The notes beneath the pieces are model-generated. The model saw only the letters and a program-made list of their open reading frames with translations, did not search any database and had not been told where the DNA came from. A program made the translations under genes and the position numbers. Shown here one piece after another: positions 1 to 6,388 of a stretch of DNA of 8,404 nucleotides. Numbering within the stretch: position 1 is the first letter of the stretch; every line of letters begins with the position of its first letter. Source of the stretch: Nitrososphaeria archaeon (GTDB taxonomy: Archaea > Thermoproteota > Nitrososphaeria > JACIWG01); NCBI GenBank assembly GCA_014361085.1, contig JACIWG010000062.1, forward strand, positions 1-8,404, written 5' to 3'.

Positions 1-218
1 GAAGATATAGAATGTGGAATGGAACTATGCTTGAAATCATTCCTTTAGAAGATGGTATAATGTTAAAGCCAATGGTTGCTAGTAAGAAGAGGAACGATTT
101 AATAGACAAATATATTCCAAGAGTTGAACAAATTAAAGATAGTGAAATAATTGCAGTAGTTTCTGAAATATCACACCAAGGTACTGAAGTTTTAGTGGAA
201 AAAAGTGTAACAAAGTGA
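1..218 (+). CDS. AbrB/SpoVT-like small protein, C-terminal part
   Basis: The reading frame is open at the left edge of the window (codons RYR precede the first ATG at 12), so this is the end of a longer gene and the ATG need not be its start. The segment LEIIPLEDGIMLKP resembles the final beta-strands of AbrB/SpoVT swapped-hairpin DNA-binding domains, which commonly end in a form such as GD-x-LEI-x-x-x-x-DGI-x-L-KP. Here the usual GD before LEI is replaced by GTM. A charged tail of about 45 residues follows, ending at TGA 216-218. In archaea such proteins act as small transcriptional regulators or as antitoxins, and no partner toxin is visible to the right. The N-terminal half is missing, so the assignment rests on one short motif and is moderate. 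The gene converges on the ferredoxin gene. Confidence 0.55.
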   Translation, partial: RYRMWNGTMLEIIPLEDGIMLKPMVASKKRNDLIDKYIPRVEQIKDSEIIAVVSEISHQGTEVLVEKSVTK

Positions 219-221
219 ACT

Positions 222-261
222 ACTAAAAAGGAAACATGCTTACAAATATGCCTTTTTTAGT
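222..261 (+). terminator. Hairpin with T-rich 3' arm after the AbrB-like gene
   Basis: ACTAAAAAGG at 222-231 pairs with CCTTTTTTAGT at 251-261, with one extra T bulged and a 19-nt loop. The element starts four bases after the stop codon. Its T6 run lies in the 3' arm, so it could end rightward transcripts. Archaeal termination depends mainly on T-runs, so the hairpin itself may not matter. Confidence 0.45.
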
Positions 262-282
262 TGCCACTATCAAATTTTCTTT

Positions 283-290
283 AAAAAAAA
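283..290 (-). terminator. T8 run downstream of the ferredoxin gene
   Basis: Eight consecutive A residues on the + strand read as T8 on the - strand, 26 nt past the ferredoxin stop codon. Oligo-T tracts of this kind act as archaeal terminators. No convincing stem precedes it. Confidence 0.4.
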
Positions 291-315
291 TAAATTGGAA
301 ACTATTCTATTATTT

Positions 316-501
316 CTATTCTAGGGTTATTGCACCTACAGGGCAACCGTCGGCTGCAGCTTGACAATCACATTTGTCACATGCGTCAGGATTCTTTACA
401 TGAGATTTTCCATCATCACCTAGCTCGAATACGTCTGGGCAGATTGCTACACAGGCTCCGCAGCCGATGCAGGTTTCTTGATCGACTTTTGGTTTTGGCA
501 T
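316..501 (-). CDS. Ferredoxin, [4Fe-4S] type, 61 aa
   Basis: A small soluble electron carrier. From the start at 501 the protein is 61 aa with cysteines at 11, 14, 17, 21, 41, 44, 46 and 53. C11-x2-C14-x2-C17 followed by C53-PVGAI is the ligand set of single-cluster archaeal ferredoxins. C21, in CPDVFEL, occupies the place of the Pyrococcus ferredoxin residue that forms a disulfide with a later Cys, here most likely C46. C41 and C44 are extra. The frame stays open upstream, with ATGs at 549 and 540, but that would add an unlikely hydrophobic MYNMKTFLF leader. Starting at 501 matches family length and cysteine numbering. There is no Shine-Dalgarno site before 501; an A/T-rich TATA-like stretch at 522-529 would fit a leaderless start. 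Its redox partner is unknown, and no neighbour is an obvious oxidoreductase. Confidence 0.93.
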   Translation of the reverse strand: MPKPKVDQETCIGCGACVAICPDVFELGDDGKSHVKNPDACDKCDCQAAADGCPVGAITLE

Positions 502-521
502 ACTAGTAGGATATATTTTAA

Positions 522-529
522 TAAATAAA
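522..529 (-). promoter_or_regulatory. Possible TATA box for the ferredoxin gene
   Basis: Read on the - strand this is TTTATTTA, centred about 24-25 nt before the ATG at 501, close to the spacing expected for a leaderless archaeal transcript. The whole stretch is A/T-rich, so the placement is not unique. The element at 568-581 is an alternative; used on this strand it would place the transcript start near 549. Confidence 0.35.
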
Positions 530-567
530 AATGTTTTCATATTATACAAGCAAGCTATCTTATTGAG

Positions 568-581
568 TTTAAATTTATATA
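568..581. promoter_or_regulatory. TATA element between divergent ferredoxin and racemase genes
   Basis: TTTAAATTTATATA contains a TATA-like box on both strands: TTTATATA (574-581) on + and TATAAATT on -. On the + strand, the TATA-to-start spacing seen at the other two promoters here predicts transcription starting near 604. That lies downstream of the first racemase ATG (592) and upstream of the second (613). On the - strand the predicted start is near 549. Confidence 0.55.
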
Positions 582-612
582 GGCATTTTTTATGAGAGAA
601 TGGGAACTTGGA

Positions 613-1350
613 ATGGAGGTTTCAAAGAAGTATAGAATAGGATATGTGGTACCTGGAATAGGACTTACTTCAGAGGAGGAAGAGAGAAGGAAGAGTATTG
701 CGAATAAGATTGCTGCAAATTCGACTGTTGATATTATTGGTGTCGATAATGGTCCACTTACAATAGAAAATTGTATTGAGGAGGCGTTCGCGGCATCATC
801 TTACCTTTCTAAAATTTATAAATTGCAGAATTTTTATGATGCATTTATTGTAGGATGTTTTGGAGACCCAGGGTTAAGGGCTGCAAGGGAACTTGTGAGC
901 AAACTTGTAATTGGACCAGCAGAATCGACTTTACATCTTGCAGCACAGTTGGCTGACGAATTTGTTGTTGTTTCCCCTTTAGAAGGTACTGTTATATTAA
1001 CGAAGCACATGATTAAATCTTATGGTTTCAGTGAGAAGGTTACAGCAATAGTTCCAGCGAACATTCCTGTTGCAGAATTCATAAAAAATAGGGAAGAGGC
1101 TTCAAGAAAACTTGCTGAAACGATTATGGGATCGGTTAGGGAAATGGGAGGAGATGCTGTTGTGTTAGGTTGTATGTCAATGGGTTACGCTCTCGTAGAC
1201 GAACTTTTAAGTGATAAAATTGATTTGCCTGTAATAAATCCTGTAAAGGTATCGTTGAAAACAGTGGAAATGCTACTTTCTCTAGGCCTTAAACATAGCA
1301 TGAGAAGTTTTCCGAAACCAGACTATGGTAAGTTGAAGCATCTTTTATAG
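613..1350 (+). CDS. Asp/Glu/hydantoin racemase family protein
   Basis: A cytosolic cofactor-independent racemase of the Asp/Glu/hydantoin type, in which two cysteines act as opposing acid/base catalysts across two similar half-domains. Numbered from 613 (245 aa), the first is C82 in VGCFGDPGL, followed by the conserved-type IGPAES-x2-H stretch. The second is C187 in VLGCMSMG. CFGDPGL is typical of hydantoin racemases rather than glutamate racemase, and the length fits. The substrate could be an amino acid, a hydantoin or another small chiral acid. I chose ATG 613 over ATG 592 because the TATA box at 574-581 predicts transcription from about 604, leaving 592 untranscribed; 592 would add MREWELG. 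The gene lies 15 bp before dppB and probably heads the transport operon, suggesting its substrate comes from imported material. Confidence 0.85.
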   Translation: MEVSKKYRIGYVVPGIGLTSEEEERRKSIANKIAANSTVDIIGVDNGPLTIENCIEEAFAASSYLSKIYKLQNFYDAFIVGCFGDPGLRAARELVSKLVIGPAESTLHLAAQLADEFVVVSPLEGTVILTKHMIKSYGFSEKVTAIVPANIPVAEFIKNREEASRKLAETIMGSVREMGGDAVVLGCMSMGYALVDELLSDKIDLPVINPVKVSLKTVEMLLSLGLKHSMRSFPKPDYGKLKHLL

Positions 1351-1365
1351 AAAATTGGATTCACT

Positions 1366-2343
1366 ATGCCAAGTGGAACAAAAGAATATATTTTGAAACG
1401 GATTCTGATTGGAATATTCATGGTTCCAGCTGTAATCATATTCACGTTCCTTCTGATAAAACTTGCTCCAGGCGATCCAGCAGTCCTAATGGCGGGAGAA
1501 ACTGCTACAAAAGAATATATTGAAATGATAAGAGAAATCTATGGGCTAAATAAACCTTTACATGAACAGCTTATAATATATTTAAGTAAACTATTTACAG
1601 GTGATTTTGGATATTCGTTCACATTCAAGCGACCTGTACTTGATGTTATATTAGAAAGGGTTCCTACAACACTTCTCTTAGCTGGTACTGGAGCACTTAT
1701 TGCAATATTTTTCGGCATAGTACTTGGGGTTGTTGCAGCACTAAAAAAAGATACTATTACCGATAACATGATATCTTCTTTAACTCTAGTATTCTATTCT
1801 ATACCAATTTTTGCACTCGCACAATTTTTAATACTATTTTTAGTTATAAACTATAGGCTTTTTCCATTAAGTGGATATGTAACGATTGGTGTTTCACCAG
1901 CTGATCCAATAAGGTATACGATGGACGTATTATGGCATCTTGCTTTACCATCTATTTCGCTTGCCCTCATACAGATGGCAACCTACGTTAAGCTTACCAG
2001 GACTTCAATGATAGAGTCACTTTATTCTAACTATATTATTGCTGCCAAAGCTAGAGGATTGAAATGGAGAAGAATATTGTTTAAGCATGCGTTAAAAAAT
2101 GCTCTTTTACCAATAATCACAGTTGCAGGCATTCAACTTGGATTAATAATAGGTGGAGTGGTTATAACTGAAACAATATTTTCCTGGCCTGGTGTTGGAA
2201 GGTTAACAATAGAAGCGATTGAAGCAAGAGATTTTCCCCTATTAAATGGCATATTCGTGTTAACTTCAGTTTCAGTTATAATAGCCAATATTGTCACTGA
2301 CATCGTCTACACTTACGTTGATCCAAGAGTTAAACTGAGGTGA
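1366..2343 (+). CDS. dppB: Peptide ABC transporter permease, DppB/OppB family
   Basis: One of two inner permeases of a peptide-type (family 5) ABC importer. The 325-aa protein has a first membrane helix at about 12-33 and then the family's external region, including LAPGDPA and the FGYSF stretch. Five further helices lie near 100-124, 135-162, 187-209, 247-270 and 291-314. The cytoplasmic EAA loop that contacts the ATPases is at about 223-243 (AAKARGLKWRRILFKHALKN), and the C-terminus is the typical YTYVDPRVKL. Length and topology are normal for DppB. It starts with ATG 15 bp after the racemase gene and ends in a TGA embedded in the dppC ribosome binding site. The symbol denotes the family; the transported solute (dipeptide, oligopeptide, or a sugar as in some archaeal members) cannot be read from this subunit. 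Confidence 0.95.
   Translation: MPSGTKEYILKRILIGIFMVPAVIIFTFLLIKLAPGDPAVLMAGETATKEYIEMIREIYGLNKPLHEQLIIYLSKLFTGDFGYSFTFKRPVLDVILERVPTTLLLAGTGALIAIFFGIVLGVVAALKKDTITDNMISSLTLVFYSIPIFALAQFLILFLVINYRLFPLSGYVTIGVSPADPIRYTMDVLWHLALPSISLALIQMATYVKLTRTSMIESLYSNYIIAAKARGLKWRRILFKHALKNALLPIITVAGIQLGLIIGGVVITETIFSWPGVGRLTIEAIEARDFPLLNGIFVLTSVSVIIANIVTDIVYTYVDPRVKLR
2337..2343 (+). promoter_or_regulatory. Shine-Dalgarno of dppC overlapping the dppB stop
   Basis: GAGGTGA is a strong match to the archaeal 16S rRNA 3' end. It contains the dppB TGA stop codon and sits 4 nt before a TTG codon at 2348. No in-frame ATG occurs near the N-terminus of dppC, so this site decides the start and implies coupled translation. 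Confidence 0.85.
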
Positions 2344-2347
2344 GAAA

Positions 2348-3166
2348 TTGTTTTTATTTAGAAGGTCACGCTCTTTAACAATATCACTTATATTACTTTC
2401 ATCAATAATCTTTTTAGGCCTTACCGCTGGAATTTTAACAGATAAAGATCCTCTTAAAACAGGATATTCTCAAGGCCTAACACCACCTTCACCACAGTTC
2501 CCTATGGGTACAGACCAATTAGGTAGAGACGTGTTTTCGTGGACTCTTTACGGAATAAGGACAGCTTTATTTGTAAGCCTAGTTTCGACAAGTTTAACAG
2601 TCCTAATTTCTATTACAGTTGGACTACCAGCTGGATATTTTGGAGGAAAACTTGACCAGCTTCTAATGCGTGTAACAGACTTCTTTCTTTCTATTCCTAG
2701 ATTTATTCTAATCATCTTTGCAGTTATAATTTTCGGACCAACTTTAACAAACATAATATTGATTCTTAGTGTATTCTCTTGGCCCACAATTGCAAGAATT
2801 GTTAGAGCAGAAGTTCTTTCTATTAAGGAGAGGGAATATGTTCAGGCTGCAAAAGTTTTAGGTGCCGGAAACTTTGACATAATGTTCAATGAAATATTAC
2901 CTAATGTTATGCCACCAGTACTTGTTGCTTCAGCACTACAAATGTCGGATGCAATATTAGCTGAGGCAGGACTAAGTTTTCTAGGACTAGGCGATCCTAA
3001 TATGGCGAGCTGGGGTAGGATCTTGGCTATAGCTAGACAGGCGATATATGTTGGTGGATGGTGGACTCTAGCTTTTCCAAGCATCTTTATAACGATTACA
3101 GTTCTTTCTGTAAACTTGCTGGCTGATGGATTAAATGACATATTTAATCCAAAAAGTATAAGGTGA
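2348..3166 (+). CDS. dppC: Peptide ABC transporter permease, DppC/OppC family
   Basis: Second permease of the importer, 272 aa, paired with DppB. A first membrane helix at about 10-29 is followed by the DppC-type external loop with FPMGTDQLGRDVFSW at 51-65, which is diagnostic of this subunit. The EAA loop is near 164-186 (YVQAAKVLGAGNFDIMFNEILPN), followed by SFLGLGDPNMASWG and the terminal LLADGLNDIFNPK motif. Translation starts at TTG 2348, fixed by the GAGGTGA site just before it; the next in-frame ATG is at residue 53, inside conserved sequence. The protein is slightly short for the family (often about 280-300 aa), mostly because of a brief cytoplasmic N-terminus. The TGA stop is part of the dppD ribosome binding site. 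Confidence 0.95.
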   Translation: MFLFRRSRSLTISLILLSSIIFLGLTAGILTDKDPLKTGYSQGLTPPSPQFPMGTDQLGRDVFSWTLYGIRTALFVSLVSTSLTVLISITVGLPAGYFGGKLDQLLMRVTDFFLSIPRFILIIFAVIIFGPTLTNIILILSVFSWPTIARIVRAEVLSIKEREYVQAAKVLGAGNFDIMFNEILPNVMPPVLVASALQMSDAILAEAGLSFLGLGDPNMASWGRILAIARQAIYVGGWWTLAFPSIFITITVLSVNLLADGLNDIFNPKSIR

Positions 3167-3167
3167 T
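3160..3167 (+). promoter_or_regulatory. Shine-Dalgarno of dppD overlapping the dppC stop
   Basis: AAGGTGAT spans the dppC TGA stop (3164-3166) and lies 4 nt before TTG 3172. The in-frame GTG at 3163 is inside this ribosome binding site, so it is unlikely to be the start codon. The arrangement copies the dppB-dppC junction. Confidence 0.8.
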
Positions 3168-3171
3168 AGTA

Positions 3172-4146
3172 TTGGCGGAAACGCTTCTCAAAGTCGAAGA
3201 TTTAAATGTTGAATATGTTTTAAGAGAATATAAAGTAAATGCAGTAAGAAATGTTTCATTTTATATTAATGAGGGAGAATGTATTGCGTTGGTTGGTGAA
3301 TCTGGAAGCGGGAAGTCTACTGTTGCAATGGCTGTAATGGGCCTATTGCCACCGTATGCTAAAATTTCTGCAAAAAAGATAACATTTGATGGAAAGGATA
3401 TCCTAAATGCTGACGAAAGGCTTATGACAGAGATAAGAGGAAAAGATGTGACTGTAATATTTCAGGATCCAATATCATATCTTAATCCGATCATTTCTGT
3501 TGGTGAACAGATTTTTGAGGCATTAATGGCGCATAATCCAAAAATTTCAAGCAATGAGGCACATGCTCAGGCAATAGAATTGTTGAAGAAAGTGAGAATA
3601 GCTGACCCGGAAAGGGTGCTTAAAATGTATCCTTTCCAATTAAGTGGAGGGATGGCCCAACGTGTATTTATAGCAATGGCCATTTCAGCGAAACCGAAGC
3701 TTCTAATTGCTGACGAGCCCACTACAGCATTAGACCTTACAATCCAGTCACAGATCTTGAAATTGTTGAATAATTTGAGAAAAGAATATAATCTTTCAAT
3801 AATTCTGATAACACATGACCTAAGCCTAACATCATATTTAGCTGACAGAATCTATGTAATGTACAATGGTCAAGTAGTAGAAGAGGATAGTGTAGAAGGG
3901 ATATTTTCTAACCCCATACACCCATATACAAAGACGCTAATTCTATCATCACAGGCCATATACCTGGGTGAAGTGAAAAGGTTAAGGGAAAAAATGGCAA
4001 CAATTACTGAAAAAGTAGAGAACTCGTACACGATAAAGGGATGTGATTTTATAAGAAAGTGCAGTAATTATAGTTTAGAGTGTGAAAAAGAGCCGCCTCT
4101 TATTGAATGCAATGGCTTAAAGAAGGTTCGGTGTTGGCGAATATGA
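3172..4146 (+). CDS. dppD: Peptide ABC transporter ATPase, DppD family
   Basis: One of two cytoplasmic ATPases powering DppBC; 324 aa from TTG 3172. Visible motifs are Walker A GESGSGKS (42-49), Q-loop Q98 in IFQDP, signature LSGGM (157-161), Walker B LLIADEP (177-183, catalytic E182) and H-loop H215 in ITHD. All catalytic residues are intact. The C-terminal oligopeptide-transporter extension includes PIHPYTKTL and a cysteine set at C291, C297, C304 and C321. This is the spacing seen where the DppD of Thermoanaerobacter tengcongensis binds a [4Fe-4S] cluster. A fifth cysteine, C313, is extra, and the usual PRCP around the second cysteine is RKCS. The start was chosen because AAGGTGAT precedes this TTG; a GTG start at 3163 would add three residues. 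The stop codon overlaps the dppF start. Confidence 0.95.
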   Translation: MAETLLKVEDLNVEYVLREYKVNAVRNVSFYINEGECIALVGESGSGKSTVAMAVMGLLPPYAKISAKKITFDGKDILNADERLMTEIRGKDVTVIFQDPISYLNPIISVGEQIFEALMAHNPKISSNEAHAQAIELLKKVRIADPERVLKMYPFQLSGGMAQRVFIAMAISAKPKLLIADEPTTALDLTIQSQILKLLNNLRKEYNLSIILITHDLSLTSYLADRIYVMYNGQVVEEDSVEGIFSNPIHPYTKTLILSSQAIYLGEVKRLREKMATITEKVENSYTIKGCDFIRKCSNYSLECEKEPPLIECNGLKKVRCWRI

Positions 4147-5120
4147 GGCAAACAATTTTTTTAATAACTGGTCTAAAAAAATATTATATGGTTAAAACAG
4201 GATTATTCAGTAAAGCTTACATTAAGGCTGTTGATGGCGTAAACTTTCACATAAGGGAAGGTGAAACATACTGTATAGTTGGGGAATCTGGAAGTGGAAA
4301 AACTACAGTAACAAAAATGCTTTTAGGATTAGAACAGCCAACTGAGGGAAAGATAGAATTTTTAGGCAAAGACTTAGCCAAGATATTATCTAATAATAGT
4401 AGTGCAAAAGAGTTCAGGAAGAATGTTCAAGCAGTCTTCCAAGACCCGTATTCATCACTTAATCCGAGAAAGACAGTCAAGGACATACTAGAAAAGCCAT
4501 TTAAAGTACATAATAGTGTGATAGAGGAAAAAACTGTTGTAAGACTTTTGGAGGAAGTGGGACTAACGCCAGCAAAGGAATTCTTACCTCGATATGTTCA
4601 TCAGCTTAGTGGAGGACAAAGGCAAAGAGTTTGTATTGCAAGAGCATTGGCATTAAAACCTAAGGTAGTAATATTAGATGAACCAACAGCAGCATTAGAT
4701 GTTACGATAAAGGCGCAAATTCTGAATCTACTTATAGATTTGAAAGAAAAATATAATTTGACGTACGTGATTATAAGCCATGAACTCCCTCTGCTTAAAA
4801 GTATAGCTGACAAGGTAAGTGTAATGTATGCGGGTAAAGTTGTAGAAGAGGGGCCTGCTGAAAGAATATTTAACAGTCCTAAACATCCTTACACTCTAGG
4901 CTTACTCGAATCCATACCACCACCAGATCCAAAGAGTGCAAAATCAAAAACTTTGCCCACTCTTGAGGGAGAGCCACCCTCCCCCGTGAATCCTCCTAAG
5001 GGTTGCAGGTTCCATCCAAGATGCCCATATAGGTTCAATTTATGTGATAAACTTGAGCCAAAAGAAATAGAGGTTTTCCCAGAACATCGTGTCTCATGCC
5101 ATCTTTTAGACAAGAAATAG
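4143..5120 (+). CDS. dppF: Peptide ABC transporter ATPase, DppF family
   Basis: Second ATPase of the importer, 325 aa from ATG 4143. Walker A GESGSGKTT is at 47-55, Q-loop Q100 in VFQDPYSSLNPR, signature LSGGQ at 155-159, Walker B VVILDEP ending near E180, and H-loop H213 in ISHE. The C-terminal extension has the canonical LEGEPPSPVNPPKGC-x5-C-x6-C form, with cysteines at 288, 294, 301 and 319, a probable [4Fe-4S] site of the DppD/DppF type. ATG 4143 shares ATGA with the dppD stop and has GGTG 9 nt upstream. TTG 4134 and ATG 4107 are also in frame; 4107 would need translation deep within dppD and adds unconserved sequence. No strong terminator follows, and a new promoter begins 26 bp after the stop. 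Confidence 0.95.
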   Translation: MRQTIFLITGLKKYYMVKTGLFSKAYIKAVDGVNFHIREGETYCIVGESGSGKTTVTKMLLGLEQPTEGKIEFLGKDLAKILSNNSSAKEFRKNVQAVFQDPYSSLNPRKTVKDILEKPFKVHNSVIEEKTVVRLLEEVGLTPAKEFLPRYVHQLSGGQRQRVCIARALALKPKVVILDEPTAALDVTIKAQILNLLIDLKEKYNLTYVIISHELPLLKSIADKVSVMYAGKVVEEGPAERIFNSPKHPYTLGLLESIPPPDPKSAKSKTLPTLEGEPPSPVNPPKGCRFHPRCPYRFNLCDKLEPKEIEVFPEHRVSCHLLDKK

Positions 5121-5145
5121 GTTTTACATAAACATGCAATTAACA

Positions 5146-5153
5146 TTTATAAA
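5146..5153 (+). promoter_or_regulatory. Leaderless promoter TATA box for the dipeptidase gene
   Basis: TTTATAAA is a near-ideal archaeal TATA box. Its first base lies 31 nt before the A of ATG 5177, so transcription should begin at or next to the start codon. It gives the dipeptidase-capA pair a promoter separate from the transport operon. Confidence 0.75.
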
Positions 5154-5176
5154 CCATTCAACAATAATGGTGCGTA

Positions 5177-6388
5177 ATGATATCAAAAAGAAAGAAATAT
5201 GATGGATACCAGTCTTTCAGTTATCTTGAACCTGGAAAAGACTATAAGGAATTTAAACTTGCAAAACAGGTTGGAAGAGTGAATTCAACAATAATACAAC
5301 TATCTAAAACAGAAGAAGAAAGAGTTCAAGAAATCTTTGAAAAATACCTAACAATTTCAACACACGATCACCTTGAAGTTTTTCCAGAAGAACCAGCAGA
5401 AACTGTCGAATATTTAAGAAGAGGGCGGCTGTTTACAGGATATGAGGGTATTGCTGCCTCAGGCCTTGATGTAATATTCGCAGCATTAAGTGATGGTGTT
5501 GCATTAGCAAAGTCTCCAGACGCCTGGGCATGGGAGAATGTTGTACACCAGATTGGAATGTTCATATCTGATGTTGACCACCAAGACCTAGCCTTCATTG
5601 CTAGAAGGATAGAGGATATTCCTAGAGCACACGATGAAGGAAAAACGGCGATAATAATACATCTTGAATCGACACCACACATTGGAACAGAATTTGATAA
5701 AGTTGACGTATTATACGGTTTCGGAGTCAGAGTAATGGGAATCACATACAGTGAAGGAAACGAGTTTGCTTCCGGTATAGCCAACAAGCATGATGGAGGC
5801 TTAACAGACCAAGGATACAATTTAGTTGAGAGAATGAATAAACTTGGAATAGCAATAGACATATCGCATTCAAGCGACAAAACTTCACTAGATGTTATTG
5901 AGGCAAGCAAAAAGCCTGTTTTCATAACACATGCTGGAGCAAGAGCATTATGGCCTTCGAGAAGAATGAAGCCTGATAACATTATACAGGCTCTTGCCGA
6001 AAAAGGTGGCGTAATAGGCGTGGAAGCAGCACCTCATACGACACTAACATACAATAATAGGAGACATTCGATTGAAAGTGTAATGGAACATTTCGAGTAC
6101 ATTGTGAAACTTGTAGGAATAGACCACGTAGCCTTCGGTCCAGACACACTATTTGGAGACCATGTAGCACTACACCATACATTTGCAAAGGAGCTTTCAA
6201 TTACAACAGCATTCAGAGACAATCTTCCAGAATTCCAGGAAGTTCCATTCGTAGATGGTCTAGAAAATCCTTCAGAGTACCCCAACATTGTAAGATGGCT
6301 TGTAAAGCACGGATATTCGGATCAAGACATTGCAAAGGTTGTAGGAGAGAACGCGTTCCGTGTGATTAAACAGACATGGTGCAAGTAA
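5177..6388 (+). CDS. M19-family (membrane/renal type) dipeptidase
   Basis: A zinc dipeptidase of peptidase family M19, whose members cleave dipeptides including those with a C-terminal D-residue. In the 403-aa product, H63 in STHDHL starts the metal site, E164 in IIHLES is the bridging glutamate, H231 is in DISHSS and H252 in ITHAGARAL. Next come SRRMKPDN (261-268, matching the substrate-carboxylate arginine region of renal dipeptidase) and D323 in HVAFGPD, the catalytic aspartate position. YPNIVRWLVKHGYSDQDI near the end is typical of the family. H65 stands where the usual HxD has aspartate. There is no signal peptide, so it should be cytosolic despite the family name. An N-terminal extension of about 55 residues makes it longer than most members. 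ATG 5177 sits at the predicted transcription start. Confidence 0.92.
   Translation: MISKRKKYDGYQSFSYLEPGKDYKEFKLAKQVGRVNSTIIQLSKTEEERVQEIFEKYLTISTHDHLEVFPEEPAETVEYLRRGRLFTGYEGIAASGLDVIFAALSDGVALAKSPDAWAWENVVHQIGMFISDVDHQDLAFIARRIEDIPRAHDEGKTAIIIHLESTPHIGTEFDKVDVLYGFGVRVMGITYSEGNEFASGIANKHDGGLTDQGYNLVERMNKLGIAIDISHSSDKTSLDVIEASKKPVFITHAGARALWPSRRMKPDNIIQALAEKGGVIGVEAAPHTTLTYNNRRHSIESVMEHFEYIVKLVGIDHVAFGPDTLFGDHVALHHTFAKELSITTAFRDNLPEFQEVPFVDGLENPSEYPNIVRWLVKHGYSDQDIAKVVGENAFRVIKQTWCK

Noticed and set aside
502..549. Extended ferredoxin start at ATG 549
   Set aside because: It adds a hydrophobic 16-residue leader not expected in this soluble family. It is kept only as an alternative because a TATA element sits at a suitable distance.
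3163..3171. GTG 3163 as the dppD start
   Set aside because: The GTG lies within the AAGGTGAT ribosome binding site that serves TTG 3172.
4107..4142. ATG 4107 as the dppF start
   Set aside because: It would overlap dppD by 40 bp, has no ribosome binding site in view, and adds 12 residues upstream of where the family usually begins.
5368..5982. A 204-codon open frame on the - strand inside the dipeptidase gene
   Set aside because: It is antisense to a well-supported M19 protein, has no recognisable domain, and its composition is that of a codon-position shadow.
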